A DNA stretch of 64,000 nt from Paenibacillus plantiphilus (GCF_927798095.1 NZ_CAKMMF010000005.1:124001-188000); one strand, 5' to 3'; counted from the stretch's first letter, positions 33,101 through 41,091 are shown. A program made the numbers and translations. The notes: a model not told the origin generated them from the letters alone.

Positions 33101-34110
33101 TCACCTGCTTTTCCATTCTGCTGCGACTTGAATAGCTCTTGCGCTGCATGAACAGTAAGGGCTTGCGCAGGGAAGGCCGCTTCCTCTGCTTTCTTTGCAT
33201 ACAGCACCTGACTATTGGTAATCGAAGTTTCTGTTTTCCATGTAATCGTTTGAGTATGCTTCGGGTCTTGAGTCCAGCTTAATGTGATATGGTAGGGCTT
33301 GTCTAAATCCTCTGCTTGGATGACTTTAAACAACTTAGGTCCCAAAATCTTATTATCCCAGGTTGCGCGATCATCCAGAGAAAACCGCATCGCATATTGC
33401 CACTGTCCGGGCTTGTCTGGTGTAAAGCTGCCTTTGTAACGGTCATAGGATCCTGCGTCTTCAGCATACTCCGCATCCACCCATGTATAATCCGTTTCGG
33501 ATTCATGTTTATATCCTAGCTGAGCAGCCATTGCGTTCCCTTTGCCTGATTCATCGGTAATGCCCGAAACAAGGACATCCCCATATACCGCATTGGTCAC
33601 CTGATTTACAGAATGCCAGCCAACGAGGTCCGTCAACTGTACCACATTATCGACAGTTGCGGCCGGTATTTCAGACGCATCAACAACGTTCAGCGACTCA
33701 ACTTTGGTGTTGGACCAAGTTGCTCCGTTATCTCCGGAGACGCGCATCGTATAATTCCATTTCCCCAACTGATCCGGAGTAAATCGCCCTCGATAAGTAT
33801 CGTTATTCCCAACATCTCCATAGTAGCTTATCGTCTTCCAGGTGTAATCTGTGCCGGTTTCATGCTTGTAGCCCAGCTCGACCAGCAGTGACGCTCCTTG
33901 GCCTGGTTTATCAGTTACGCCATCAATCCATACCTCTGCTTGAATATTGCTAGTCTGCAGATCCTTCCCCTGAGGGGCCGATAATTTCGTTAAATTTCCC
34001 GTCCATCCGATCGTTACAGAACTGCCAGTCGCAGCATATCCAGTCACCGGCAGCAGCATATTCAACAGCATGACTACCAATAACAACTTGCACCACAGCT
34101 TCTCTCTCAT
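30133..34110 (-). CDS. S-layer-anchored purple acid phosphatase-like metallophosphoesterase, 1325 residues
   Basis: A signal peptide (about 1-26) leads to two repeats of a beta-sandwich module (about 30-140 and 150-262, marked by LGYKHETGTDYTW and MRFSLDDRATW). A purple-acid-phosphatase fibronectin-like domain follows (about 270-370), then a metallophosphoesterase with GDSQSG, GDIVEN, GNHEYY and TAHDHTMTR as metal ligands (about 375-640). Two further copies of the module come next (about 680-900), then a Thr/Pro linker and a domain of unknown function. Three SLH domains end the protein (about 1148-1190, 1207-1250, 1272-1320). It is a cell-surface phosphatase or nuclease. The start is ATG 34110 with AGGAGG seven bases upstream. 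Confidence 0.9.
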   Translation of the reverse strand: MREKLWCKLLLVVMLLNMLLPVTGYAATGSSVTIGWTGNLTKLSAPQGKDLQTSNIQAEVWIDGVTDKPGQGASLLVELGYKHETGTDYTWKTISYYGDVGNNDTYRGRFTPDQLGKWNYTMRVSGDNGATWSNTKVESLNVVDASEIPAATVDNVVQLTDLVGWHSVNQVTNAVYGDVLVSGITDESGKGNAMAAQLGYKHESETDYTWVDAEYAEDAGSYDRYKGSFTPDKPGQWQYAMRFSLDDRATWDNKILGPKLFKVIQAEDLDKPYHITLSWTQDPKHTQTITWKTETSITNSQVLYAKKAEEAAFPAQALTVHAAQELFKSQQNGKAGEYSQAHVFSATLIGLEPGETYIYRVGDGTNWSDTYSFTTEAEQTEPFTFFVMGDSQSGRQEEPDYAIWGEVAKKAITDYPEAKFLLNAGDIVENDTFEHWHKWFEASEGVVDKLPSMPTTGNHEYYLGYGNNGQAGGFTDLFKVPANGPDRLKGTVYSFDYGDVHFVMLNSQQREANENQQQQAPTGDILEEQKAWLDKDLSMTDKPWKVVMYHKASYFSRDGRTTDAEPVKQAFQPIIDKHHVNVVFTAHDHTMTRTYPIHNNNFVNSTNEGTVYYIVGRTGNKNYYDTRKMVWDAYYNNMLEQPNYVAVQVDKDRLNIKMIGLDGTLYDEYVIDKAGTEMPQAELPKLPIDWTGNLAQLADGFDLGQHSVTEAVYAEVNAKDSTQFKGRGVHVRAQLGYKLEGSAEYTWIDASYSEDAGNNDKYSAAFKPGKAGIWQYAMRFSGDAGDTWTMTAPKSFTAVGTPVGIVDEAGGLTQISNNTLINTAVNASAEVSVTGVTLGKGQGAGVKAQLGYKAAGSADYTWVDAVYSGDTDMDKKDQYKGTFAPNKTGSWTYVMRFSADEGATWSMTETKSFTAIANSSTSTPTPTPTPTPAPTTPATPGTKSVTPILNKETGVAESIIDQKTIDTALAAAVQEQGRKKIALTIEPVEGTTQYRQTFPAPLLSSSKEDTVIEIDTEFAKLQLPSNMFDGMNVQTDSVSISVAKVDPSRLDSKVASQISGRPVIELHAYAGNKQIEWSNIQAPVTVSFKYAPTAEELQNKEKITVWYIDSTNAIIPVTNAIYNASTGEIAFTITHFSYYAAAYAPKTFADLGAFPWAKHAIEVMASKGIVNGRSEAAFDPAAAVTRADFVKLLVAALDLKDKASGTFPDVSKEAYYYETVAIAKDLGIVKGDEKGNFNPNQHITRQDVMVMTARAMRIASKLETGTQEVLLAFKDGQQVSGYAGADVAALIEAGVINGDDGQIHPFNTASRAEAAMILYRVYNNR

Positions 34111-34356
34111 GTCATCCTCCTAGTATTTCTATCATCCGTCTCTCTCTATTTATAGACAATCTTGAGTATAGTAGGGAAATATAATGGGGTTGTTTGGTGA
34201 ATGTAAAGATTATGTGGATAGGGCCATCTCATAAATGACTACTATCCCCCTCTGATTTCTTTAAATTTACAGAAAAACAAGGATGTGTTATGTTAGGTTA
34301 CAGATTAATTTGGCATGGGAAAAATGAATAAAATTGCCTACTGGATAAACCAATGG

Positions 34357-34404
34357 CCTCGAAACTTATTACGCTTTTGCGTAATAGGTAATCGAGGTTT
34401 TTTT
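34357..34404 (+). terminator. Terminator upstream of the sulfur operon
   Basis: CCTCGA...TTATTACGC and GCGTAATAGGTAATCGAGG form an imperfect stem with TTTTTTT at 34398-34404. It insulates the following promoter from the left and may also be part of a leader. Confidence 0.72.
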
Positions 34405-34416
34405 ATTGGATTTTTC

Positions 34417-34458
34417 TTGACGTCAGATTGATAACATATTAATGTATTATTATTCCTA
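34417..34458 (+). promoter_or_regulatory. Promoter of the cysM-encapsulin operon with CymR-like motif
   Basis: TTGACG (34417-34422) is followed after 17 bases by TAATGT (34440-34445), a plausible weak SigA promoter. Just downstream lies ATTCCTA (34452-34458), the reverse of TAGGAAT, a heptamer associated with CymR-type cysteine control. The same TAGGAAT occurs inside the ssu promoter at 58722-58728. Confidence 0.5.
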
Positions 34459-34485
34459 TTAGATTACTTGGTTTTAAGGGAAGAG

Positions 34486-35421
34486 GTGATTTTCGTCTCA
34501 CTATCCAATCAAATCTTGCAGTTTATTGGTAACACCCCCATTATCCGACTGACCCGACTGGAGCTTGCCCTTCAGCGTCCCGATGTCCAGCTGTACGCGA
34601 AAGCGGAGCATTTGAACCCTAGCGGGTCGGTCAAGGACCGCGCTGCGCGGGCGATGATATTGGCAGGCATCGCCTCTGGCCGCTTGGAGCCGGGAAAATC
34701 GATCATCGACGGAACGAGCGGCAATACCGGAATTGCTTATGCCATGATTGGAGCAGCGCTTGGTTACAAGGTAACCTTGTGTTTACCCCGCAACGCCAAT
34801 CGGGAACGCAAGCAAATCTTGCAGGCTTATGGCTCAACAATTATTGAAACCGATCCCCTGCTCAGTTCGGACGGCGCGCAGCTAGCCGCCAAGCAAATTG
34901 CTGAGGATCATCCTGCCCTTTATTTTTACCCCGATCAATACAATAACGAAGAGAACTGGCGCGCCCACTATACGACGACAGGGGTAGAAATCTGGGAGCA
35001 GACGAACGCTCAGGTCACTCATTTCGTTGCCGGTATGGGCACCTCCGGCACGTTCGTCGGCACGGCAAGGCGTCTTAAGGAATTCAATCCAGCCATTCAA
35101 GCAGTAGCCATGCAGCCCGACTCTCCGATGCACGGATTAGAAGGAATGAAGCATATGGAGACCACGTTAAGACCAGGGATCTATGATGCATCTGTCGCTG
35201 ACAGGATCGTCGAGGTGGGGACGGAAGAGGCGCAAGCGATGGCACTGCAGCTTGCTCGCGAGGAAGGGCTGTTCGTCGGCATTAGTGCAGGGGCCAATGT
35301 ACGTGCCGCCATGCTTACGGCTGCCACCGCTCCACCGGGGTCGGTCATTGTGACCATTTTGTGCGACAGCGGCTTGCGGTATTTAAGTGAGGATCTCTGG
35401 ACAAAGGAGACGGACGTGTGA
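34486..35421 (+). CDS. cysM: Cysteine synthase (CysM/CysK type)
   Basis: This PLP enzyme of about 311 residues makes cysteine from an activated serine and a sulfur donor. The PLP lysine sits in NPSGSVKDRAA, the pyridoxal phosphate-binding loop in DGTSGNTGIAYA, GMGTSGTF binds the phosphate, and GISAGANV is the C-terminal family block. It is followed by an M67 peptidase and a CysO-like carrier fusion. This is the gene set of the Mycobacterium CysM-Mec-CysO route, so the sulfur may come from a protein thiocarboxylate rather than sulfide. The start is uncertain: GTG 34486, TTG 34468 or a codon near 34495. It overlaps the next gene by four bases. Confidence 0.9.
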   Translation: MIFVSLSNQILQFIGNTPIIRLTRLELALQRPDVQLYAKAEHLNPSGSVKDRAARAMILAGIASGRLEPGKSIIDGTSGNTGIAYAMIGAALGYKVTLCLPRNANRERKQILQAYGSTIIETDPLLSSDGAQLAAKQIAEDHPALYFYPDQYNNEENWRAHYTTTGVEIWEQTNAQVTHFVAGMGTSGTFVGTARRLKEFNPAIQAVAMQPDSPMHGLEGMKHMETTLRPGIYDASVADRIVEVGTEEAQAMALQLAREEGLFVGISAGANVRAAMLTAATAPPGSVIVTILCDSGLRYLSEDLWTKETDV

Positions 35422-35849
35422 TTATTTTAACACCTGACCAGATTCAAATGATTAGGCAGCATAGCGAACAGGATTATCCTAACGAATGTTGCGGTGTTGT
35501 GCTCGGGATCTTCGGGGAGGATGGAGCGAAACGTGCGGAACGCTTGCTTCCAATTAACAATGCACGCGAAGAAGAAGCCCGTTATAATCGCTTCCTGATT
35601 ACGTCCGAGGATCTCATGCGCAGTGAGCTGCAGGCACGTCGGTTGGGGCTGGACATTGTCGGATTCTACCACTCGCATCCCGATCACCCGGCGCAGCCAT
35701 CTACATTTGATCTGGAACATGCCTGGCCGACATACTCCTATCTGATCGTAGCGGTTGCGGGAGGCGTATCTGCCGAGCTCACTTCCTGGGAGCTTAAGAG
35801 CGACCGAAGCGCATTCGATCAGGAGTCGATTAAAGAGGAGGAAGCATAA
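35418..35849 (+). CDS. JAMM/M67-family metallopeptidase (Mec-like)
   Basis: The 143-residue protein starts at GTG 35418 with AAAGGAG upstream, overlapping cysM (GTGA). The JAMM zinc site is complete: E23 in NECCG, H85-S-H87, then ten residues, D98. In actinobacteria the equivalent Mec removes cysteine from the CysO-cysteine adduct. Here the carrier is fused inside the next protein, and the peptidase could either release cysteine from that carrier or cut after its internal GG. Spacing to the next gene is zero. Confidence 0.9.
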   Translation: MIILTPDQIQMIRQHSEQDYPNECCGVVLGIFGEDGAKRAERLLPINNAREEEARYNRFLITSEDLMRSELQARRLGLDIVGFYHSHPDHPAQPSTFDLEHAWPTYSYLIVAVAGGVSAELTSWELKSDRSAFDQESIKEEEA

Positions 35850-37304
35850 ATGTCGGTCATTATTCTCATACCGAACGCACTACGGGCTTTTACAGAGGGG
35901 CTAAGCCAGGTTGAAGCTGAAGCGAACACCGTTGAAGCTGCTCTCACTGCGCTAACCACACAGTACGAGGATTTGCAGCGCCATCTCTTTACCGATGATG
36001 GACGCCTTCGCAGTTACGTTAATGTCTATGTCAACGAAGACGATATTCGTCAACGGGAGGGCATGCAAACGCTACTGTCTGAAGGCGATACGGTTATGCT
36101 TGTTCCATCAATCGCGGGAGGTTCCAGTGCCTTGAGGGCACAGATCCCCCCCGAAGAATTGCCCGAGCTGACCAAGTCGGAGAAGACGCGTTATAGTCGA
36201 CATCTGATCTTGCCTGAAGTAGGTGAGGAGGGACAACGCAGGTTGAAAAACAGCCGCGTCCTCCTCATTGGAACAGGCGGCCTCGGTGCCCCGCTTGCCA
36301 TGTACCTTGCGGCTGCGGGCGTTGGCACGCTGGGTATTGTAGATTTCGACTATGTCGATGAGACCAATCTTCAGCGCCAGATTATCCACGGCAGCAGAGA
36401 TATTGGAAGACCGAAAATTGCCTCGGCCAAAGACCGAATCAAGAGCATCAATCCCAACGTGAACGTGATCGCTTACGAAGAGAAGCTAACGAGCACTAAT
36501 GCGCTTTCCATTCTGAAAGACTACGATGTCGTTGCGGATGGCACGGACAACTTTCAAACCCGCTATCTGGTCAACGATGCCTGCGTGTTGTTGGGAAAGC
36601 CCGCTGTCTACGGCTCGGTATTCCGATTTGAAGGGCAAGCCAGTGTCTTCCATGCGGCAGAGGGTGCCTGCTATCGCTGCCTATACCCGGAACCGCCTCC
36701 GGCGGGGCTAGTGCCTAGCTGTTCGGAAGGCGGCATTCTAGGCGTGCTGCCTGGTATTATTGGAACCATTCAAGCGAACGAGACGATTAAGCTGTTGCTT
36801 GGCAAGGGTGACTCACTAGTCAATCGACTGCTCCTGTTCGACGCCCTGAAGATGAAATTTCGTGAGCTTAAGCTTAACAAGGACCCCCATTGTCCGATCT
36901 GCAGCGCGAACGCTACGCAACAAGAGTTGATTGATTACGAAGAGTTCTGTGGCTTGAAACGGCCGGTCGAGGAAGTTGTACCGATTCCCCATATTACCGC
37001 CAAGGATCTACATGCCCGATTAGAGCAAGGAGATGATCTTCAGATCATTGACATTCGGGAGCCACACGAACTTGCACTAGGCAAACTGCCGGGCACTCGG
37101 GCCATTCCATTCGGGCAGCTCGTGCGCCGCAAGGCGGAGCTAGACCCCGCGAAGGATACCATCGTGGTCTGCAAGATTGGCGAGCGCAGTTTGCTTGCCA
37201 TTCGAGCGCTGCTTGACGCAGGCTATACAGGCCGTGTGATGAATTTGCAAGACGGCATCAACGGCTGGGCCAGCACAGTCGATGACAGCATCGCCCGTTA
37301 TTAA
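35850..37304 (+). CDS. CysO/MoaD-like sulfur carrier - E1-like ThiF/MoeB - rhodanese fusion
   Basis: The 484-residue protein joins three parts. Residues 1-91 are a ubiquitin-like sulfur carrier ending in AGG (G90-G91). Residues about 105-365 are an E1-like adenylyltransferase with GTGGLGAP (141-148), zinc CxxC pairs in CYRC and CPIC, and SCSEGGILG. Residues about 385-484 are a rhodanese with active Cys441 in CKIGERS. Such an enzyme would adenylate and thiocarboxylate the carrier. The carrier glycines are internal, followed by SSALRAQ, so a free C-terminus would require cleavage, or else another carrier is the real substrate. SD is GAGGAGG, seven bases from ATG 35850. Confidence 0.92.
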   Translation: MSVIILIPNALRAFTEGLSQVEAEANTVEAALTALTTQYEDLQRHLFTDDGRLRSYVNVYVNEDDIRQREGMQTLLSEGDTVMLVPSIAGGSSALRAQIPPEELPELTKSEKTRYSRHLILPEVGEEGQRRLKNSRVLLIGTGGLGAPLAMYLAAAGVGTLGIVDFDYVDETNLQRQIIHGSRDIGRPKIASAKDRIKSINPNVNVIAYEEKLTSTNALSILKDYDVVADGTDNFQTRYLVNDACVLLGKPAVYGSVFRFEGQASVFHAAEGACYRCLYPEPPPAGLVPSCSEGGILGVLPGIIGTIQANETIKLLLGKGDSLVNRLLLFDALKMKFRELKLNKDPHCPICSANATQQELIDYEEFCGLKRPVEEVVPIPHITAKDLHARLEQGDDLQIIDIREPHELALGKLPGTRAIPFGQLVRRKAELDPAKDTIVVCKIGERSLLAIRALLDAGYTGRVMNLQDGINGWASTVDDSIARY

Positions 37305-37354
37305 CACTCGTCCTTAACTTTTTATATTCTGATTCATATTTTGGAGGTATAACC

Positions 37355-38329
37355 ATGTCCAATCAAGCCAATTCAACGGTCATATCCAATCAAGCCAATC
37401 CGACGGTAGCCGCTCTTAGCGCCTCGGCAGCCTATCCATTAGCTAACGTTACGAAGACAGCGCCCCAGTTTGAAGCCATCACGCCTCGCTGGCTAACACG
37501 CCTGTTCGAATGGAAAGGGCTTGATACGGGTATCTACCGGCTTAACAAGGTGAAGGAAGGCGATTCACCGCTTGAGGTGCTATGCAGTTTGACTCATACG
37601 GAAGAGATTCCACAAAGCTTCGTTAATTACGAGGAAACACCACGGGAATATGTTCTTAACTCCATATCTACGGTAATTAACGTACAGACCCGCGTAGCGG
37701 ACCTATATGGAAAGCCGTTTGACCAAGTGCAGGAGCAATTGCAGCTCGCGATTGAGAGCATTAAGGAGAAACAGGAAAGTCAGCTCATTAATAGTGATGA
37801 CTATGGGCTGCTTAAGAATGCTTCTGATTCCCAACGTATCCAAACCCGCAATGGGCCTCCGACGCCAGACGATCTCGATGAGCTGATCTCGAAAGTATGG
37901 AAGGAGCCTTCCTACTTCCTGGCTCATCCTCGTGCAATTGCAGCTATTGGACGCGAGTGCACACGCCGAGGCGTTCCGCCACAAACGGTACAGCTATTCG
38001 GTTCCCACTTCCTGACGTGGCGGGGTATACCGATTATTCCAACAGACAAACTGTTCGTTGATGGACATAAGAATCCGAAGGGGCTTGGCGGTAAAACAAA
38101 CATTTTGCTCGTTCGTACTGGAGAAAGCAAGCAAGGAGTCGTAGGCCTCTACCAAGCGGGCTTGCCTGGTGAGCAATCCAAAGGGTTGTCCGTGAGATTC
38201 CGTGGCATTGACAGCAATGGTGTCGGTTCCTACCTTTTGTCACTGTATTGCTCTGCAGCTATTCTAGCGGATGACGCGGTCGCTGTCCTCGAAGACGTAG
38301 ATGTAGGTAACTACTATGACTATCAATAA
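37355..38329 (+). CDS. Family 2A encapsulin shell protein (SrpI-like)
   Basis: The 324-residue protein starts at ATG 37355, with GGAGG seven bases upstream. It shows the family 2A signature in order: a flexible N-terminal arm, PLANVTKTAPQ, ITPRWLTRLFEWKGLDTGIY, REYVLNSISTVINVQTRVADLYGKP, RNGPPTPDDLDELISKVW, and the final strands AAILADDAVAVLEDVDVGNYYDY. The fold is the HK97 phage capsid fold. Shells of this family enclose a cysteine desulfurase and take part in sulfur storage. The gene overlaps the desulfurase by 14 bases, which fits the cargo relationship. Confidence 0.94.
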   Translation: MSNQANSTVISNQANPTVAALSASAAYPLANVTKTAPQFEAITPRWLTRLFEWKGLDTGIYRLNKVKEGDSPLEVLCSLTHTEEIPQSFVNYEETPREYVLNSISTVINVQTRVADLYGKPFDQVQEQLQLAIESIKEKQESQLINSDDYGLLKNASDSQRIQTRNGPPTPDDLDELISKVWKEPSYFLAHPRAIAAIGRECTRRGVPPQTVQLFGSHFLTWRGIPIIPTDKLFVDGHKNPKGLGGKTNILLVRTGESKQGVVGLYQAGLPGEQSKGLSVRFRGIDSNGVGSYLLSLYCSAAILADDAVAVLEDVDVGNYYDYQ

Positions 38330-39941
38330 TTTTGCCGGTTCCGGGTTGCCCGATCCTTCTGTGCTTGCCGCGATCGCCAATCAGTTCTTCCCGGAATTCT
38401 CGACGCCTGCTGTGCCAGTAGTTCCAAGTGCTTCTAGCGTTTCTTCAACAGCGTCTGCAGGAACGGGAACGGCTGCAAGCTATTCGCCATCCCTACAGAG
38501 CGAGATTGTGCCCGTGCATGCAGCTCTATATGAACAGGATTTCCTTCGAGCTGCGGCTGGATTATCGGAAGGATATGCTTCCTCCACGGAAACCGACTCC
38601 TTTGGAGGATATACTTCCTATACGGAAACCGACTCCTTTGGAGGAAATACTTCCTATACGGAAACCGACTCCTTTAGAGGATATACGCCGGTTATTGTTA
38701 CGGAACCTGCATCTTCGTTGCCCGTGCCGGGCAGGTTCGATATCCATGCCATTCGTCGCGATTTTCCGATTTTGTCCGAGAAGATAAACGGCAAGCCGCT
38801 CATCTGGCTGGACAATGCTGCTACCACGCATAAACCAAGGCATGTCATTGACCGAATCAGCTATTACTACGAACATGAAAATTCGAACATTCATCGTGCC
38901 GCTCACGAGCTTGCAGCACGTTCGACCGATGCTTATGAAGGTGCGCGGGAGAAGGTGGCGCGGTTCTTGAATGCTCCTTCTCCACAACAAATCGTCTTCG
39001 TTCGCGGAGCGACAGAGGCGATTAACCTGGTGGCCAACAGCTATGCCAGACATAACGTAAAACCTGGCGACGAGATTCTTATTACATGGCTGGAGCATCA
39101 CGCCAACATTGTTCCTTGGCAGATGATCTGCAACGAAACGGGAGCCAAGCTTCGTGTCGCTCCCGTAGATGAGGATGGCCAAATCATTCTTAGCGAGTTT
39201 GCAAAACTGCTTAGCAAGCGTACGAAACTAGTCTCCCTGACGCAAGTCTCCAACGCGCTGGGTACGATCACGCCTGTGGCAGAGATGGTGCATCTCGCGC
39301 ATCAATATGGAGCCAAGGTGCTGGTCGACGGTGCTCAAGCGGTCTCGCATCTTAAGGTAGACGTGCAGGCCTTGGATTGTGACTTCTATGTGTTCTCGGG
39401 ACACAAGGTATTCGGCCCTACCGGCATAGGTGCATTGTACGGCAAAGCGGAAGTGCTCGAAACGATGAAGCCTTATCAAGGTGGAGGAAACATGATCGTT
39501 GACGTTACGTTTGAGAAAACGATTATTCACCCTGCTCCTAACCGGTTTGAGGCGGGTACAGGCAACATCGCGGATGCGGTCGGACTCGGCGCTGCGATCG
39601 ATTACGTCACGACCATTGGCATAGAAGCCATTCATCAATACGAACACTACTTGCTTGAATACGGCACCGAAGCGCTTTCCAAGGTACCTGGTCTGCGATT
39701 CATCGGTACGGCGAAGAACAAGGCCAGTGTCATGTCCTTTACACTGCAGGGATTCACGACCGAGCAGGTTGGCCAAGCGCTAAGCGCCGAAGGTATTGCG
39801 GTTCGTTCCGGTCACCACTGCGCACAGCCTATTCTCCGCCGCTTCGGTGTAGAGCACACGGTTCGGCCGTCGCTTGCGTTCTACAACACGTGCGAAGAGT
39901 TGGACAAGCTAGCTGAGGTTATCTTGAAACTCAAATCATAG
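38316..39941 (+). CDS. Cysteine desulfurase with cargo-loading N-terminus (SufS-like)
   Basis: The 541-residue protein begins with about 140 residues of disordered sequence, which is absent from ordinary SufS enzymes. It contains SGLPDPSVLAAIANQFFPE (9-27), a Ser/Thr/Pro-rich linker, PVHAALYEQDFLRAAAGLSE (66-85) and three exact 12-residue repeats (91-126). The catalytic part (141-541) has WLDNAATTHKP, the PLP lysine in SGHKVFGPTG and the loop RSGHHCAQPI carrying the catalytic cysteine. Family 2A cargo enzymes of this kind are targeted into the shell by such N-termini. The ATG lies inside the encapsulin gene, so translation is probably coupled. Confidence 0.94.
   Translation: MTINNFAGSGLPDPSVLAAIANQFFPEFSTPAVPVVPSASSVSSTASAGTGTAASYSPSLQSEIVPVHAALYEQDFLRAAAGLSEGYASSTETDSFGGYTSYTETDSFGGNTSYTETDSFRGYTPVIVTEPASSLPVPGRFDIHAIRRDFPILSEKINGKPLIWLDNAATTHKPRHVIDRISYYYEHENSNIHRAAHELAARSTDAYEGAREKVARFLNAPSPQQIVFVRGATEAINLVANSYARHNVKPGDEILITWLEHHANIVPWQMICNETGAKLRVAPVDEDGQIILSEFAKLLSKRTKLVSLTQVSNALGTITPVAEMVHLAHQYGAKVLVDGAQAVSHLKVDVQALDCDFYVFSGHKVFGPTGIGALYGKAEVLETMKPYQGGGNMIVDVTFEKTIIHPAPNRFEAGTGNIADAVGLGAAIDYVTTIGIEAIHQYEHYLLEYGTEALSKVPGLRFIGTAKNKASVMSFTLQGFTTEQVGQALSAEGIAVRSGHHCAQPILRRFGVEHTVRPSLAFYNTCEELDKLAEVILKLKS
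38586..38693 (+). repeat. Three tandem 36-bp repeats inside the desulfurase cargo domain
   Basis: Units start at 38586, 38622 and 38658, each encoding TETDSF(G/R)G(Y/N)T plus two residues. The period is exactly 36 bases, so the frame is kept. The near identity of the copies points to recent expansion. Copy number may differ between strains. Confidence 0.9.
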
Positions 39942-39968
39942 ACAAGCCATACCAAAGGAGCTGATGCA

Positions 39969-40913
39969 TTGAGCTTCACTTTCCATTCTCAGCTGAACCA
40001 GCTTGTTGCGGATATGGCAACAAGCTACCGGGAGCATCCGATTACGGCGTCTTTCGATCCGGATTTATTGCCTAATCGCAATCGGATCATCGAGATTATT
40101 CACCTCGTGCGCGAGCTTGTGTTCCCTGGCTATTTCGGCAGACAAAATCTTCCTGACGCAACGATTGAATATCATATCGGTGATCTGCTTATTCAAATTC
40201 ACGAGAAGCTCAGCGATCAAGTCGGCCGCGTGCTTCGTTATTCGGTCGGCAATGATCCTGCCTTTATGTATGACATTAACGATAAGACGGAAGCCATTGT
40301 CACCAAATTTTTAGGCCAACTGCCTAAACTTCGTGAGGTGCTTGCGACGGATATTCAGGCTGCATTCGAGGGCGACCCGGCTGCTAGCGACAAAAGTGAG
40401 ATTGTGTTCTCCTACCCAGGTATCTTCGCAATCGGTATATACCGAATGGCGCATGAACTGCATCTGCTGGCCGTACCGCTCATTCCGCGCATCATGTCGG
40501 AGTATGCTCACAGTTTGACTGGCATCGACATTCACGCAGGTGCGCGTATTGGCCATTCGTTCTTCATCGACCATGGAACCGGCGTTGTTATTGGCGAGAC
40601 GACGCTCATCGGCAACCGAGTCAAAATCTACCACGGCGTCACATTGGGCGCACTTTCCACTCGGGGTGGACAGTTGCTCAATGGCGTTAAGCGCCACCCG
40701 ACGTTATTGGACGATGTAACGGTATACTCTGGCGCTTCCATTCTTGGCGGGGAGACGATCATCGGCAAGGAAGTTATCATAGGCAGCAATGTCTTCATCT
40801 CCAAGTCCGTGCCGGACGGAGCCCGTGTCACGGTCAAGAATCCCGAGCTGGTCATCCGCGGACGAGCCCCGCAAGAATTTAAACAAGAGCTTATCTTTGA
40901 TTGGGTCATTTAA
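39969..40913 (+). CDS. epsC: Serine O-acetyltransferase (EpsC/CysE type)
   Basis: The 314-residue protein starts at TTG 39969, with AAAGGAG eight bases upstream; ATG 39963 reads into a stop codon. The left-handed beta helix with GIDIHAGARIGHSFFIDHG, TGVVIGETTLIG, VKIYHGVTLGA and ILGGETIIG is clear, with the catalytic His-Asp region in FIDHGTGVVIG. A helical N-terminal domain of about 170 residues precedes it, as in EpsC-type enzymes linked to encapsulin loci. It makes O-acetylserine, the acceptor for the cysteine synthase at the head of the operon. A terminator follows. Confidence 0.92.
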   Translation: MSFTFHSQLNQLVADMATSYREHPITASFDPDLLPNRNRIIEIIHLVRELVFPGYFGRQNLPDATIEYHIGDLLIQIHEKLSDQVGRVLRYSVGNDPAFMYDINDKTEAIVTKFLGQLPKLREVLATDIQAAFEGDPAASDKSEIVFSYPGIFAIGIYRMAHELHLLAVPLIPRIMSEYAHSLTGIDIHAGARIGHSFFIDHGTGVVIGETTLIGNRVKIYHGVTLGALSTRGGQLLNGVKRHPTLLDDVTVYSGASILGGETIIGKEVIIGSNVFISKSVPDGARVTVKNPELVIRGRAPQEFKQELIFDWVI

Positions 40914-40940
40914 TTTATTATTTAGCGCATCCCTTTTTCT

Positions 40941-40983
40941 ATAAAGCACCAAGCGCATCTTATCCATGTGCATGGTGCTTTAT
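40941..40983 (+). terminator. Terminator of the sulfur operon
   Basis: ATAAAGCACCA (40941-40951) pairs with TGGTGCTTTAT (40973-40983). It closes the six-gene operon. Confidence 0.8.
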
Positions 40984-41091
40984 TCATTCTCCGACATGCG
41001 CTCAACATTTTCCTTGCACGGCGGGGGTTCACCCCATCGCGTTAACAGCGAACCATATAGTAAAATACTAGGAGGTCGCCTTTTTCTGTTT

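Noticed and set aside
38586-38693. 36-bp tandem repeats that might suggest a CRISPR array
   Set aside because: Units are directly adjacent with no spacers, in frame, and encode a repeated peptide in the desulfurase.
38562-39182. Minus-strand frame in the desulfurase gene
   Set aside because: Its repeats derive from the DNA repeats of the real gene on plus.
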